64,000 nt of DNA from Nocardia sp. CY41 (GTDB lineage Bacteria; Actinomycetota; Actinomycetes; Mycobacteriales; Mycobacteriaceae): contig NZ_VUOS01000006.1 of assembly GCF_009829325.1 (NCBI RefSeq), positions 338,754-402,753 of the forward strand, read 5' to 3'. How positions within the stretch are numbered: position 1 is the stretch's first letter; the number at the start of each line of letters is the position of its first letter. Below are positions 1 through 8,063 of this stretch, piece by piece. The notes under the pieces are model-generated. The model ran no database searches and had not been told where the DNA came from. It worked only from the letters and a program-made list of their open reading frames with translations. The translations under genes were made by a program, and so were the position numbers.

Positions 1-511
1 CGTTGTTGCGCGTTTCCAGCCAATGCTCGCGCTCGCTTTCGTACAGCGCGACGACTTGCTGGATCACTTGATCGAGGTATCCGAACAACCGCGTGGTCAT
101 CGCCCGGCCGACGAGGAATTGGTCGGCAGGCGCGAGGTCGGCTGCCTGCAGTTCGGCGAATACCTCTTCGGTCACCAGCCGCTGGCCGAGGTGATAAGCC
201 CGGACGAGGGCATTGAGCGGGACGCCGTGCTGGGCCAGCCGCCGGGTGTACTCGCTGGCCGCCACGGGAAGGTGGATGCGCGCGGCGGGGATGTCGTGGC
301 ACAGCGCGTGCAGCACGGTGTCGATGTTGCCCTGCACACTCGCCCCGAGCAGGTCGACGGTGTGGACATCCGCGCGCAATTCGGATATCTCCTGCTCGAC
401 GCCGCGTCGGATACTCGCGCTGATCTCCGTCACCCGCTCGTTCATGCGGGCGGCGATTATCCCGACAAGACGGTCCATCTCGGCAGCACGGTCGCGACGA
501 GAACTCGTCAC
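1..511 (-). CDS. PucR/RsbRD-type regulator, N-terminal part (cut by window edge)
   Basis: This leftward frame runs off the window start, so only the first ~170 residues are visible. They are helical and include NIDTVLHAL, GVPLNALVRAYHLGQ and FLVGRAMTTRLFGYLDQVIQQVV. This pattern is the N-terminal RsbRD-like sensory domain found in actinobacterial PucR-type regulators; the helix-turn-helix would lie at the missing C-terminus. The start is unclear: GTG at 511 or ATG at 478. A 46-codon frame (648-508) ends over the GTG and could be a leader or a spurious frame. The gene is divergent from the acyl-adenylate gene at 680 and may control it. Family assignment is moderately sure. Confidence 0.6.
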   Translation of the reverse strand, partial: MTSSRRDRAAEMDRLVGIIAARMNERVTEISASIRRGVEQEISELRADVHTVDLLGASVQGNIDTVLHALCHDIPAARIHLPVAASEYTRRLAQHGVPLNALVRAYHLGQRLVTEEVFAELQAADLAPADQFLVGRAMTTRLFGYLDQVIQQVVALYESEREHWLETRNN

Positions 512-679
512 CAGCCGATCGTAATTGCCGCGTCGGCGCCCGCGCGGCGAATCACGAGGTCGATATTGTCCTCCGGCGACAAAGCGGGCGAAGAAATTGA
601 GCGTTGCACGACGGTGTCCAGCCCACCTGCGCTTTCTACCGTTGTCATCGAATCCCAACGCCGTTGCCGAGGAGATCGC

Positions 680-1606
680 ATGACGCTTTCGACCCTCCCG
701 GATCGTCGCGCCGACGCCGCCCCGCACGCACCCGCCATTGCCGATGATCGCATCGAACTGAACAACAGCGAATTCCTGGCGGCAGTCCAGCGGGCCGCTT
801 CCGCTCTGCGCGCCGTGGGTGTCACGAGCGGCGACGTCGTGGCGACCATGCTGCCCGGGGCCGTCGACCTCGTGGTGTCGCTGTTCGCCACATGGCGCCT
901 GGGGGCTGCGGCCGCCGTGATCGACCCGATGGTGAACGACGCGGAAGCGGGCCGACGGATATCCGACGCCGGTTCCACGGTCGTCATCGCCACCACCCGC
1001 CCCGCAGGGGTCGACCCTTCGGTTCCGGTCGTCCCGCTCGCCGCGACAGGACGCGACGTGGTCGATCCGGCGCGGCCCGATGCGGAGGAATTGGCGCTGA
1101 TCACCTATTGCGGCGACGACCGGGAGATGCTCGACCACCGTCACCTCACAGCCATGTGCCGATTCGTGATCGAGGTGTTCGCCCTCACCGAGGCCGACCA
1201 CAGCCTGTCGACTCTGCCGATGCGGCAGATCTGCGGCATCTGGCTGGGGGCCCTGTCACCGCTGGCCGTCGGTGGCCGCGCCACCATGGTCGGCCACCTC
1301 GACCCGTGGTCGTTCCTGGATCGGATCGAGCGATTCCGGCCCACCTACTCCTCCGCGGTCCCCGGCCTGTACGCGGCGCTGACGGAGTTGCCCGGCCGGA
1401 TGCGGGCGGACACCACGTCGGTGCGCTTCGCCCTCTGCTGCGCGGCCCCTGCCCGGATCGAACTGCGCACCAGGTTTCAGCACCGCTATGGGATACCCAT
1501 CGTCAATGGACATGGACTGAGCGAGGTCGTCGCGCGAGCGCACGCGCTCCGCTCACCGGCGGTGACAGAGCACGAACCGAGCAGCACGTACGTCGCGCCG
1601 CAGTGA
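680..1606 (+). CDS. Truncated, motif-degenerate AMP-binding (ANL) protein
   Basis: 308 aa aligning by eye with the N-terminal domain of acyl-CoA synthetases and NRPS A-domains: GDVVATMLPGAVDLVVSLFATWRLGAAAAVIDP, then LPMRQICGIWLGALSPLAVGGRATMV, and an A5-like NGHGLSE near residue 280. Normal family members are about 500 aa or more. Everything after A5 is missing, including the hinge and the C-terminal catalytic lysine. The phosphate-binding A3 loop (usually TSGTTGxPKG) is replaced by TYCGDDREMLDH near residues 140-151. Adenylation activity is therefore doubtful; it could be a decayed gene or a binding-only relative. ATG 680 follows a GAGGAGAT ribosome site. Confidence 0.7.
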   Translation: MTLSTLPDRRADAAPHAPAIADDRIELNNSEFLAAVQRAASALRAVGVTSGDVVATMLPGAVDLVVSLFATWRLGAAAAVIDPMVNDAEAGRRISDAGSTVVIATTRPAGVDPSVPVVPLAATGRDVVDPARPDAEELALITYCGDDREMLDHRHLTAMCRFVIEVFALTEADHSLSTLPMRQICGIWLGALSPLAVGGRATMVGHLDPWSFLDRIERFRPTYSSAVPGLYAALTELPGRMRADTTSVRFALCCAAPARIELRTRFQHRYGIPIVNGHGLSEVVARAHALRSPAVTEHEPSSTYVAPQ

Positions 1607-1932
1607 GCAGGCCACCGGCCGGCGACGGAGTCCGTCCTCCGGTGGCTGATTGCGGGTGTCCGCGATCACCAGGGCAGGACGCCTTCGGCGTCGAAGAAGC
1701 CGCCGGTTGCAGGCCGCTGTTCGACGCCGGATAGGCGACGCCCGGGTAGGCATGCGCCTGGGTGCCCGGCGTGGCGACCCGGGTCGGAGAGGCGAGACTG
1801 CTGCTGATATCGACCACCACTGGGGCGGCGGAACGCTGAAGCAGCGGCGGGAACGCGTGCTGAAGCGCGCTCCAAATCGAGCAGGAACACATCTCGGGGT
1901 GCGAGCATCGACGAAACCCTTGGACAACAACA
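1607..1932. other. Intergenic stretch, nothing recognised
   Basis: About 325 bases between the truncated ANL gene and the ZIP transporter. Open frames exist on the minus strand, but none shows a family motif or a convincing start. It may hold decayed sequence from the missing half of the ANL gene, though no ANL motif was found. Confidence 0.4.
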
Positions 1933-2688
1933 CTAGTGATCGAGCTGGGACAGGGCGAACGCGGTGAGGAAACCGGACACCGTGATCAACCCCACCCACA
2001 GATGGGCGTTCTCGAACGCCTCCGGGATCATCGTGTCGGTGATCATGGCCAGGATCGCGCCGGCGGCCAAGGCGGTGATGGCGGCCAGCACGGCGGGCGC
2101 GGCGTCACCGAGCAGTCCGTAACCCGCCATCGCCGCCACACCACTGATCAGCGCTATACCGCCCCACAAGCCGAACACATAGCGCGGGTGGCGGTGCGCG
2201 CGGCGCATACCGGCCGCGCTGGACAAGCCCTCCGGGATGTTGCTGATGAATACCGCGGCCACCGTGACGGCGCTGACGGCTCTGCCGCCCAGCAGGCTCG
2301 TCCCGATGACGATGGATTCCGGTACACCGTCGAGCAGCGCGCCCAGCGCGATGGCGGTACCGGAGCCGGATTGTTCGGACTCGCTGGGCTGCTGGTCTCC
2401 CGAGCGCTTGCGGTGCCGGGCGCCGCGGCGGGCCAGGGCGATGTTGGCCAGGGTATAGATCACCGCACCGCCCACCGCGCCGATGGCGGTGGGCGGTAAT
2501 CCGGCGCGTTCGTGCGCGTCGGCGATCAACTCGAACGACACAGCCGAGAGCAGCACTCCGCTGCCGAAGCCCATCACGGCGGCCACGATCTTCGCCGGGA
2601 TCCGGGCGAAGAACCCCACCGAAGCTCCCATCAGCAAAGCGGATCCGGCCAGCAATCCCCACCCGCCCGCAGCCCACAACCCTGACAC
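1933..2688 (-). CDS. ZIP-family metal transporter
   Basis: 251 aa integral membrane protein with about eight hydrophobic segments and a basic, hydrophilic loop after the third (RRGARHRKRSGDQQPSESE). The signature helices IV and V carry LGALLDGVPESIVIG and FISNIPEGLSSA, the polar metal-path positions of ZIP permeases, here with D/E rather than the classic His. ZIP proteins move divalent metals such as Zn or Fe into the cytoplasm; the metal cannot be told from sequence. The start is GTG at 2688, preceded by GGAGAC. It stands alone, with no adjacent metal regulator. Confidence 0.85.
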   Translation of the reverse strand: MSGLWAAGGWGLLAGSALLMGASVGFFARIPAKIVAAVMGFGSGVLLSAVSFELIADAHERAGLPPTAIGAVGGAVIYTLANIALARRGARHRKRSGDQQPSESEQSGSGTAIALGALLDGVPESIVIGTSLLGGRAVSAVTVAAVFISNIPEGLSSAAGMRRAHRHPRYVFGLWGGIALISGVAAMAGYGLLGDAAPAVLAAITALAAGAILAMITDTMIPEAFENAHLWVGLITVSGFLTAFALSQLDH

Positions 2689-2890
2689 CCGACCGTCTCC
2701 TCACTGCTCGGAACGTGTCGGCCGGTCTGGATCATCGGCCGGCCACCTGTCGGAGCTACCCGCGTCTGCCGAGGCGGAAACGAGGCACTGCGAGTCGCGG
2801 CGTACGGGCGCCCCCCGCGTCCGAGCCCGCATGCCCTCGCCGGGCAGAGACGCTTTCGCCGAGAAGGCGCAACGCCGTCGGGACGGAGGA

Positions 2891-3874
2891 TCAGTGTGCG
2901 CCGAGCGCGTCGAGGATCATCGGACGCGCCGTCGCGAGCGCTTGCTGCCAGTAGGGCCAGGTGTGCGTTCCGTCGAGGACGTCGATGCGGGCGGTGATAT
3001 CCAGTGCCGCGAGCCGATCACGGAACATCTGCGCGGACGCGATCGTCATCGTCTCGAGGCTCATCGCGTTCACCGTGTTGCCGAGGCCGAACGGCAGATC
3101 GGGCGGGCCGGGCAGGCCGTTGCCGGTCGAGACGTACATCGGCAGTCCGCGCAGCAGTTCCGCTTGCTCGGTGGCGTCGTTGCGGCTCCAGGCGGGGTCG
3201 CCGGCCGGTCCCCACATGTCGTCGACATTGAAGTTGCCCTCGTCCCACATGGCGGCGCGCATCGCCTCGTTCCAGAGCGGGAAGGTCGGGTGCAGGAATC
3301 CGGAGAAGGAGCCGGCGAACTTGAACTGGTCGCGGTGATGGGCGGCCAGTGTCAGGGCGGCATTGCCTCCCATGGAGGGTCCGACGATGGCGTTGTTGGT
3401 GCGCGAGACGCCGTACCGCTGCAGATAGGCAGGCAGTTCCCGGGTGAGGAAGGTCTCCCATTTGTACGTCGTCTCTTGACCGTTCGTACTACTCGGCCGG
3501 TACCAGTCGGTGTAGAAGCTGGAATGCCCGCCGACCGGGAACACCAGGGTGACGTTGTCGTCCGCGAATTGGCGCAGAGCGTCGGTATCGGTCGTCCACT
3601 GACTGTGATCGGCCGGTGCGCGCAGGCCGTCGAGCACGTAGAGCGCCGCGCTCCCGCCGCGCGCCGCCCACTGCACCTGCACTTTGATCGGTCCCATGCT
3701 GGACGGCACGAAGAGATCCGTGTATCCGCCTGCCCTGGCCCGCGATATCGGTGCGTGAATCGGCGCGGCGGTGGCCACGGTCGCGCCGATCGACGACATG
3801 AGCACAATTGCCGCCACGGCAGCGCCTGCCTTCTCGATGATTCGCCGCTTTCCGGATCGCGCTGCCGCGCCCAC
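2891..3874 (-). CDS. Antigen 85-type secreted esterase / mycolyltransferase-like protein
   Basis: 327 aa with an N-terminal signal peptide (basic start, hydrophobic AAVAAIVLMSSIGATVATAAP), so exported. The body matches the esterase D/antigen 85 fold: SSMGPIKVQVQWAARGG, LYVLDGLRAP, VFPVGGHSSFYTDWY, nucleophile elbow GPSMGGNAAL (catalytic Ser), and DGTHTWPYW near the C-terminus (catalytic His). Antigen 85 enzymes transfer mycolic acids onto trehalose and arabinogalactan in the cell envelope, and this length is typical. Such paralogues are specific to mycolate-bearing actinobacteria and support the taxonomic placement. The exact acyl acceptor is not predictable. Confidence 0.87.
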   Translation of the reverse strand: MGAAARSGKRRIIEKAGAAVAAIVLMSSIGATVATAAPIHAPISRARAGGYTDLFVPSSMGPIKVQVQWAARGGSAALYVLDGLRAPADHSQWTTDTDALRQFADDNVTLVFPVGGHSSFYTDWYRPSSTNGQETTYKWETFLTRELPAYLQRYGVSRTNNAIVGPSMGGNAALTLAAHHRDQFKFAGSFSGFLHPTFPLWNEAMRAAMWDEGNFNVDDMWGPAGDPAWSRNDATEQAELLRGLPMYVSTGNGLPGPPDLPFGLGNTVNAMSLETMTIASAQMFRDRLAALDITARIDVLDGTHTWPYWQQALATARPMILDALGAH

Positions 3875-4295
3875 CCGCGTACCTCCTACCCTGTTCGGTC
3901 ACTGAAAATTCCGATTCGTTTGTCCGCGAGAGCAATTCGCACTCTCCACACTCGGGCCCGCCGCACCCGGGATCGGAAAGCACATCCTAGTTGCGCCGCG
4001 GCAGGTCCCCAGCGTCGTCGCAGTCAGGCATGGGAAGCCCAGACCTGATGTGCCGGTGGTGCGGGCGGCTCCCGGTACCGGGTGATCGATGCTGCCGTCC
4101 CGGGATGCCGGCTGGAAACGTTGGTGAGCGACCTTGCCAAATGGTAGCCCGAACAACTGCTCGCGACGCGCCTCCGGAACCGACCGACACTACGGCGTGT
4201 CGCCGACCGGCTCCCGTGCGGCGAACGGTCACCAGCGCTACGCGGAAACCGATCCGCACGCGGACGCCCCGGTCCGCGAGCGAAGCGTTGCCGGG
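3875..4295. other. Intergenic stretch, nothing recognised
   Basis: About 420 bases between the antigen-85-like gene and the convergent end of the hydrolase gene. Open frames on both strands lack motifs and sensible starts. The part next to 3875 should contain the promoter of the esterase gene, but no clear -10/-35 pair stands out. Confidence 0.35.
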
Positions 4296-5027
4296 CTACG
4301 GCCTGGGCAGCTCCGCCGCGGGCGTGCTCGGTGTCGCGCACAGTCTCGTGGCGAGGTCGGCCCACACTCGCGGATGGGTCGCCCAGAGATTGTGGGCGAC
4401 GCCGGGGAGTTCCTCGAATCTTCCGCGTGGGACCAGTGCGGCGAGCTGACGCAGTGGCCACGACGGGCGGATGTCGTATTGCAGGGCCACGAAGGTCATC
4501 ACCACATCGGAATCGGCCAACCGCCGCAGAAGGTCCGGTTCGTGGATCCACTGCACGAACGACGCGCTCAGGGCGGCGTGCACGTCCGGTGCCCACCCGA
4601 CCTCGATGTCGGCTTCCAGATGCCGTGCGGACCGGTAGGCCTGGGACCAGGTGCGGTCCTTGTGCAGTCCGTGCCCGGCCACGCCGACCACGGATCCGAC
4701 CCGGCCGGGATGGTCCAACGCGTAGCGCACCGCCAGGTCCGAGCCCCAGGAGTGGCCGAGCACCACCCAACGGTCGATCCCGGCGGCTCGCCGCACCGCT
4801 TCGATATCGGAGACGGCCCGGGCGAGGTCGTGTGGTCCGCCCTCGGAGCGTCCGACACCCCTGGGCTCCGGGTACCATGCGCGCATCCCGCGAGGAGCCA
4901 GCCGGTCGTCCTCGAGGTAATGGACGCTGCCCGGCCCGCCGGACAGGACCACGACCTCGGGTCCGCGTCCGGTGACACCGACGTGCAGCGAAATCCCGTC
5001 GTCGGCAGGCGCCGTCATCGATCGCAT
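4296..5027 (-). CDS. Alpha/beta-fold hydrolase (prolyl aminopeptidase-like)
   Basis: 243 aa cytosolic protein with an alpha/beta-hydrolase layout: oxyanion segment VVVLSGGPGSVHYLEDD (HGGPG-like, as in proline iminopeptidases), YPEPRGVGRS, nucleophile elbow LGHSWGS with catalytic Ser, and a C-terminal LPGVAHNLWATHP supplying the His. It is shorter than true prolyl iminopeptidases, which are about 300 aa, so the cap domain is small and the substrate is unknown. The start is the first ATG at 5027 (ATGCGATCGATGACG). It lies directly downstream of a broken NAD(P)-binding gene, as if it replaced that gene's 3' part. Confidence 0.8.
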   Translation of the reverse strand: MRSMTAPADDGISLHVGVTGRGPEVVVLSGGPGSVHYLEDDRLAPRGMRAWYPEPRGVGRSEGGPHDLARAVSDIEAVRRAAGIDRWVVLGHSWGSDLAVRYALDHPGRVGSVVGVAGHGLHKDRTWSQAYRSARHLEADIEVGWAPDVHAALSASFVQWIHEPDLLRRLADSDVVMTFVALQYDIRPSWPLRQLAALVPRGRFEELPGVAHNLWATHPRVWADLATRLCATPSTPAAELPRP

Positions 5028-5069
5028 CGCACCCCCTGGCCGCAGCGGAACCGCATTGCCGATTCCGCC

Positions 5070-5265
5070 GCTCCACCTTATTGCCGAGACGCGTGTGGGC
5101 TCGCAAGGCGGGGCAGACCACAGCGGGTTGTGACGTCGCCACGCGTGGTGGCGCGGTGGTGGCCCGGCGGACGATCGCGGTGACGCGATGCCCTCGGGCC
5201 AGTGCCCGGTCGACCACCATGCGCCCGGTGCGTCCGGTGGCGCCGAGGACCGCGATGGCGGCCAT
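5070..5265 (-). pseudogene. 5' fragment of an NmrA/SDR-type NAD(P)-binding gene
   Basis: From ATG 5265 the frame reads MAAIAVLGATGRTGRMVVDR ALARGHRVTAIVRRA, a textbook Rossmann N-terminus (GATGRTG) of an atypical SDR/NmrA-like protein. Similarity stops after about 60 residues and the frame runs on into sequence antisense to no family. The ATG overlaps the stop of the upstream NTF2-like gene (TGATG), so it was once the last gene of that operon. Its 3' half has been lost, apparently by deletion or insertion that placed the hydrolase gene here. Confidence 0.7.
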
Positions 5266-5705
5266 CAGTGGGCGGCGGGGCGGGTGGCGGGCTGGGACCG
5301 GAACGACACCGCTTCCATGAGCGGTTTGCGCTGGGTCTTCTGCACGGCCGCGATGCGCCACTGCCCGTCGGTGTCGCGGACCACGGTGTAAGTGGCGAGT
5401 TTGCCCAGCTTCTTCGGCGCTCGCTTCCGTGATTCCCCGCGCGTCACGACGACCGCGGTATCCATGCCGTAGTACCGGATGTCGAGGATGTCGACGGTCA
5501 ACCGCGTGCCTTTCAGGAAGCTGTCGAACAAGGCCTGGTGCGCGCGGCCGATCTCCGCACCGCCGCGGTAGACGGTGCCGACATAGGTGACGTCGGTGGC
5601 GTCCTCGGTGAAGCAGGCGCCGTAGGCGGCGCCGTCGCCGGCGTTCCAGGCCTGCCTGCTGCGCTCGAGGAGGGCGCGAATGGCGGCGGTGTCGGTGGTG
5701 GTCAT
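5265..5705 (-). CDS. NTF2/SnoaL-like SgcJ/EcaC-family protein
   Basis: 146 aa single-domain NTF2-like protein: IRALLERSRQAWNAGDGAAYGACFTEDATDVTYVGTVYRGGAEIGRAHQALFDSFLKGT, then a beta strand containing GQWRIAAVQKTQRKP. The family binds small hydrophobic ligands in a cone-shaped pocket; the reaction is unknown. Its ATG overlaps the stop of the SDR gene by 4 nt (ATGA) and its stop overlaps the ATG of a truncated NAD(P)-binding gene, so translation is coupled. It is a clear paralogue of the first gene of the same operon (6433-7068). Confidence 0.82.
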   Translation of the reverse strand: MTTTDTAAIRALLERSRQAWNAGDGAAYGACFTEDATDVTYVGTVYRGGAEIGRAHQALFDSFLKGTRLTVDILDIRYYGMDTAVVVTRGESRKRAPKKLGKLATYTVVRDTDGQWRIAAVQKTQRKPLMEAVSFRSQPATRPAAH

Positions 5706-6436
5706 TGCGATCTCTTTCGGTCGGCCAGCAGGGCCAGGGCGGCCCGGCGCGGGAGCAGCCGCAAGGCGGCGATGAGTGCCCGGTCGAGCGGGCTGGTGAG
5801 TACGACGGCGCCGGTGTCGCAGGCCAACGCCTTCCACGTGCGTTCCGCCACCTGCTCGGGCGTCTGGATCAGCCAGGGCGGCACGTCGGTGGCGGTCTGC
5901 GAGGCGGTGGCGGTGACGCCGGGACACAGGGCCAGCACCCGGACACCGCGTGATCGTTGTTCGTACCAGAGGGTTTCGGACAATGCCGTGACGAAGGCTT
6001 TCGTCGCGCTGTAGACGGCGAGGCCGGGTTTCGGTGTGTGCCCGAGCGTCGAGGACACGTTCACCAGCACGCACCCGGGCGTGGCCGCGCCGAGGAAGGC
6101 GCGAGCCAGAACGAGCACCGCCCGGCAGTTGAGATCCAGAGCGGCCAGCGATGATTCGATCGGGAGCGCGGCGAAATCGCCGTGCTCGGCGGTTCCGGCA
6201 TTGTTGACCAGCAGCGTGTATCCGCCGGTGCGCAGCCGCTCCGCCGCCGCCCGCAATCCGTCTTCGGTGCCCAGATCGGCGGTGAGATAGTCGTGGCCGT
6301 CACCGAGTTCGGTGATCAGGGTCTCGAGCCCTTCGGCGCCGCGCGCCACGGCGGTCACCGAACAGCCGTGTGCGGCGAGAGTTGTCGCCATCGCCCGCCC
6401 GATTCCCGCACTGGCGCCGGTCACCAGAGCCTTCAC
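5702..6436 (-). CDS. Short-chain dehydrogenase/reductase (SDR)
   Basis: 244 aa classical SDR. The cofactor motif is TGASAGIGRA near the N-terminus, followed by LVNNAGTAEH (NNAG), catalytic Ser in LVNVSSTLGH, YSATKAF (YxxxK), and an LCPGVTAT segment. The cofactor is probably NADP(H). The GTG start at 6436 shares 4 nt (GTGA) with the stop of the preceding NTF2-like gene; its own stop overlaps the next start. The tight packing indicates one transcript of NTF2-like, SDR, NTF2-like and the broken NmrA-like gene, a likely small-molecule or lipid redox operon of unknown substrate. Confidence 0.85.
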   Translation of the reverse strand: MKALVTGASAGIGRAMATTLAAHGCSVTAVARGAEGLETLITELGDGHDYLTADLGTEDGLRAAAERLRTGGYTLLVNNAGTAEHGDFAALPIESSLAALDLNCRAVLVLARAFLGAATPGCVLVNVSSTLGHTPKPGLAVYSATKAFVTALSETLWYEQRSRGVRVLALCPGVTATASQTATDVPPWLIQTPEQVAERTWKALACDTGAVVLTSPLDRALIAALRLLPRRAALALLADRKRSQ

Positions 6437-7068
6437 CGTTCGGCTTCCGGCTTCGTCGCCGGGGCGAACAGAAACGCGACGCGCTCCATGACCGGCTGCC
6501 GCTCGGTGTTGTGGAAACTGGCGATCCGCCACTGGTCGTCGGCTTCCCGGACCAGCGTGTAGGTCTGCGTCTTGGACAGCTCCGCCGGGCGGTCGTCCTC
6601 GTAGCGGTCGCCCCGGCTGGTGACGATGGCGACGTCGTCGCCGAAGAAGCGCACGGCGAGGAAGGAGTCGGCGAGTTCGGTGCCCTTCAGGAAGCCCGCG
6701 AACAAGGCGCGGTGCGCCCCGGTCAGGTCCCGACGGCCCGCGTAGTGGGTGCCGAGAAACGTGGTGTAGGTGGCGTTCTCGGTGAAGGTCGCACCGAACG
6801 CGTCGGCGTCGTTGCGGTCCCACGCCGCGGTCATCGCCGCGATGGTTCCGCACACTGCGCGCAGGTCGTCGGCATTGCCTCCGTCGGGGGTGACCTGCGT
6901 GCACTCGGTGACGCCTGCGTCGCGGACGCCGGAGGTCCGATCCAGCCACAGATATCCGCCGCCGGCGACCACGCCCAGCGTCAGTGTGGCGACCCCGAGC
7001 GCTCGCACCGCGGTGCGGCGTCGCTTCCGGCGCGGCATGGTCGGTTCGGTCTCGGCGATGGCCGTCAT
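6433..7068 (-). CDS. Membrane-anchored NTF2/SnoaL-like protein
   Basis: 211 aa. A basic, Arg/Lys-rich N-terminus (PRRKRRRTAVRA) and one hydrophobic helix (LGVATLTLGVVAGGGYLWL) give a membrane anchor with the rest outside the membrane. The body is an SgcJ/EcaC-type NTF2 domain (CGTIAAMTAAWDRNDADAFGATFTENATY ... HRALFAGFLKGTELADSF ... DQWRIASFHNTERQP) closely resembling the 146-aa protein at 5265-5705. The ATG at 7068 is preceded by AAGGGG at the right spacing, better than the ATG at 7086. First gene of the operon; two inverted repeats lie just upstream. Confidence 0.8.
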   Translation of the reverse strand: MTAIAETEPTMPRRKRRRTAVRALGVATLTLGVVAGGGYLWLDRTSGVRDAGVTECTQVTPDGGNADDLRAVCGTIAAMTAAWDRNDADAFGATFTENATYTTFLGTHYAGRRDLTGAHRALFAGFLKGTELADSFLAVRFFGDDVAIVTSRGDRYEDDRPAELSKTQTYTLVREADDQWRIASFHNTERQPVMERVAFLFAPATKPEAER

Positions 7069-7105
7069 GGGAAACCCCTTCCACATTTATCTTCTCGTAA
7101 GACGT

Positions 7106-7136
7106 ATCTTTAAAGAAGATGTCTCTTCGTTGAAGA
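7106..7136. promoter_or_regulatory. Tandem inverted repeats upstream of the NTF2/SDR operon (likely repressor operator)
   Basis: Two short perfect inverted repeats sit in an unusually AT-rich patch 38-68 nt before the start at 7068: ATCTT-taaag-AAGAT (7106-7120) and TCTTC-gtt-GAAGA (7124-7136). Both share a CTT..AAG core and their centres are 17 bp apart. This arrangement fits a dimer pair of a TetR- or MarR-type repressor; no such regulator is adjacent. Confidence 0.5.
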
Positions 7137-7243
7137 AGAGAATATGGATGGCGTGGCTCGCTGTCAACCGCCTCCCGGCGACGCCGAGCGGGCCGGTGCG
7201 ATGGCCGACTCGAAACGGCGCTGTCCTGGTCGGCCCGACCGGC

Positions 7244-7873
7244 TCAGACCGTGGTCTCCCAGGCGAATCCGTCCGGGTCGGTGAAGCTCCCGAGGGTGCC
7301 GTCGAAGGCGATCCGATGCGCCCCGGTGCCTTCCGGGGCGACGCCGGCGTCCTTGGCGGCGGCACGGCGCCCGTAGAGCGCCAGCTTGACCGAGCCGGGC
7401 GGGGTGGCGAACTCGACGTACTTGCTGCCGAAGCTCTTCGCCACGGCCAGGCCGCGATCGACGTAGAACTGCTTGGTCGCCTTGACGCTGTCGACCCCGA
7501 GGAGCACCACGAAATCGTCGACCTCCCTGGTCGCCGGGCCGGTGTCCTTCTTCGACGACGTCGCGACCTTCCAGATCGCCCCGTCCGGAGCCTGGACGAC
7601 CCCGCCGTAGCCCCAGAAGCTCTTCTTGGCGGGCTTCAGTGTCGTCGCGCCCGCGTCGAGCGCACTGCCGACGAGGCTGTCGACGGTGCTGGGCTGCGAC
7701 ACCACCAGCGACAGGATGTAGCCGCGGAATCCGGTGGTCGGCGCGTCGGTCGCGCGGACGCGCACCCGGTCGCCGAGGTCGAACGCGGCGGCGTAGAAAG
7801 CCGCGGCGGCGGCGGGGTCGGGAGTCTCGAGGACGACGGATTCGATGGCGGTTCGATCAGTGGTGAGGTTCAT
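7244..7873 (-). CDS. VOC-superfamily (glyoxalase/bleomycin-resistance) protein
   Basis: 209 aa with two VOC modules: IESVVLETPDPAAAAAFYAAAFDLG and, in the second half, DDFVVLLGVDSVKATKQFYVDRGLAVAKSFGSKYVEFATPPGSVKLALYGR, closing with GTLGSFTDPDGFAWE. VOC proteins use paired beta-alpha-beta-beta-beta units around a metal or ligand. The canonical His/Glu metal ligands are not all evident, so this may bind ligand without catalysis. The ATG at 7873 is chosen because the domain starts right after it. Divergent from choD. Confidence 0.78.
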   Translation of the reverse strand: MNLTTDRTAIESVVLETPDPAAAAAFYAAAFDLGDRVRVRATDAPTTGFRGYILSLVVSQPSTVDSLVGSALDAGATTLKPAKKSFWGYGGVVQAPDGAIWKVATSSKKDTGPATREVDDFVVLLGVDSVKATKQFYVDRGLAVAKSFGSKYVEFATPPGSVKLALYGRRAAAKDAGVAPEGTGAHRIAFDGTLGSFTDPDGFAWETTV

Positions 7874-8063
7874 GACAGTGACGCTAAGCGCGGGGCGATG
7901 AGGAGCGCTTCTCGATTCCTGACCGGTTCGCTCGCGAGTAACCGCAGCAGTCTCCTGCGGTTGCTCGCGTCCGGGGCGGCGGGCGCGAAGATGGCCGGAA
8001 ATATCGATATCGCGTCCGTATCTCTCGTCCGGCCTGCGTGTTTGCCGCCATACGCTCGAGCGC

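Noticed and set aside
5266..5361. N-terminal extension of the NmrA-like fragment
   Set aside because: It would lie antisense-free but within the NTF2-like gene in another frame; the Rossmann start at ATG 5265 with stop/start overlap is the natural beginning.
8001..8010. ATATCGATAT palindrome between the VOC and choD genes
   Set aside because: A 10-bp palindrome alone is weak evidence and it does not match the KstR consensus; no second element supports an operator.
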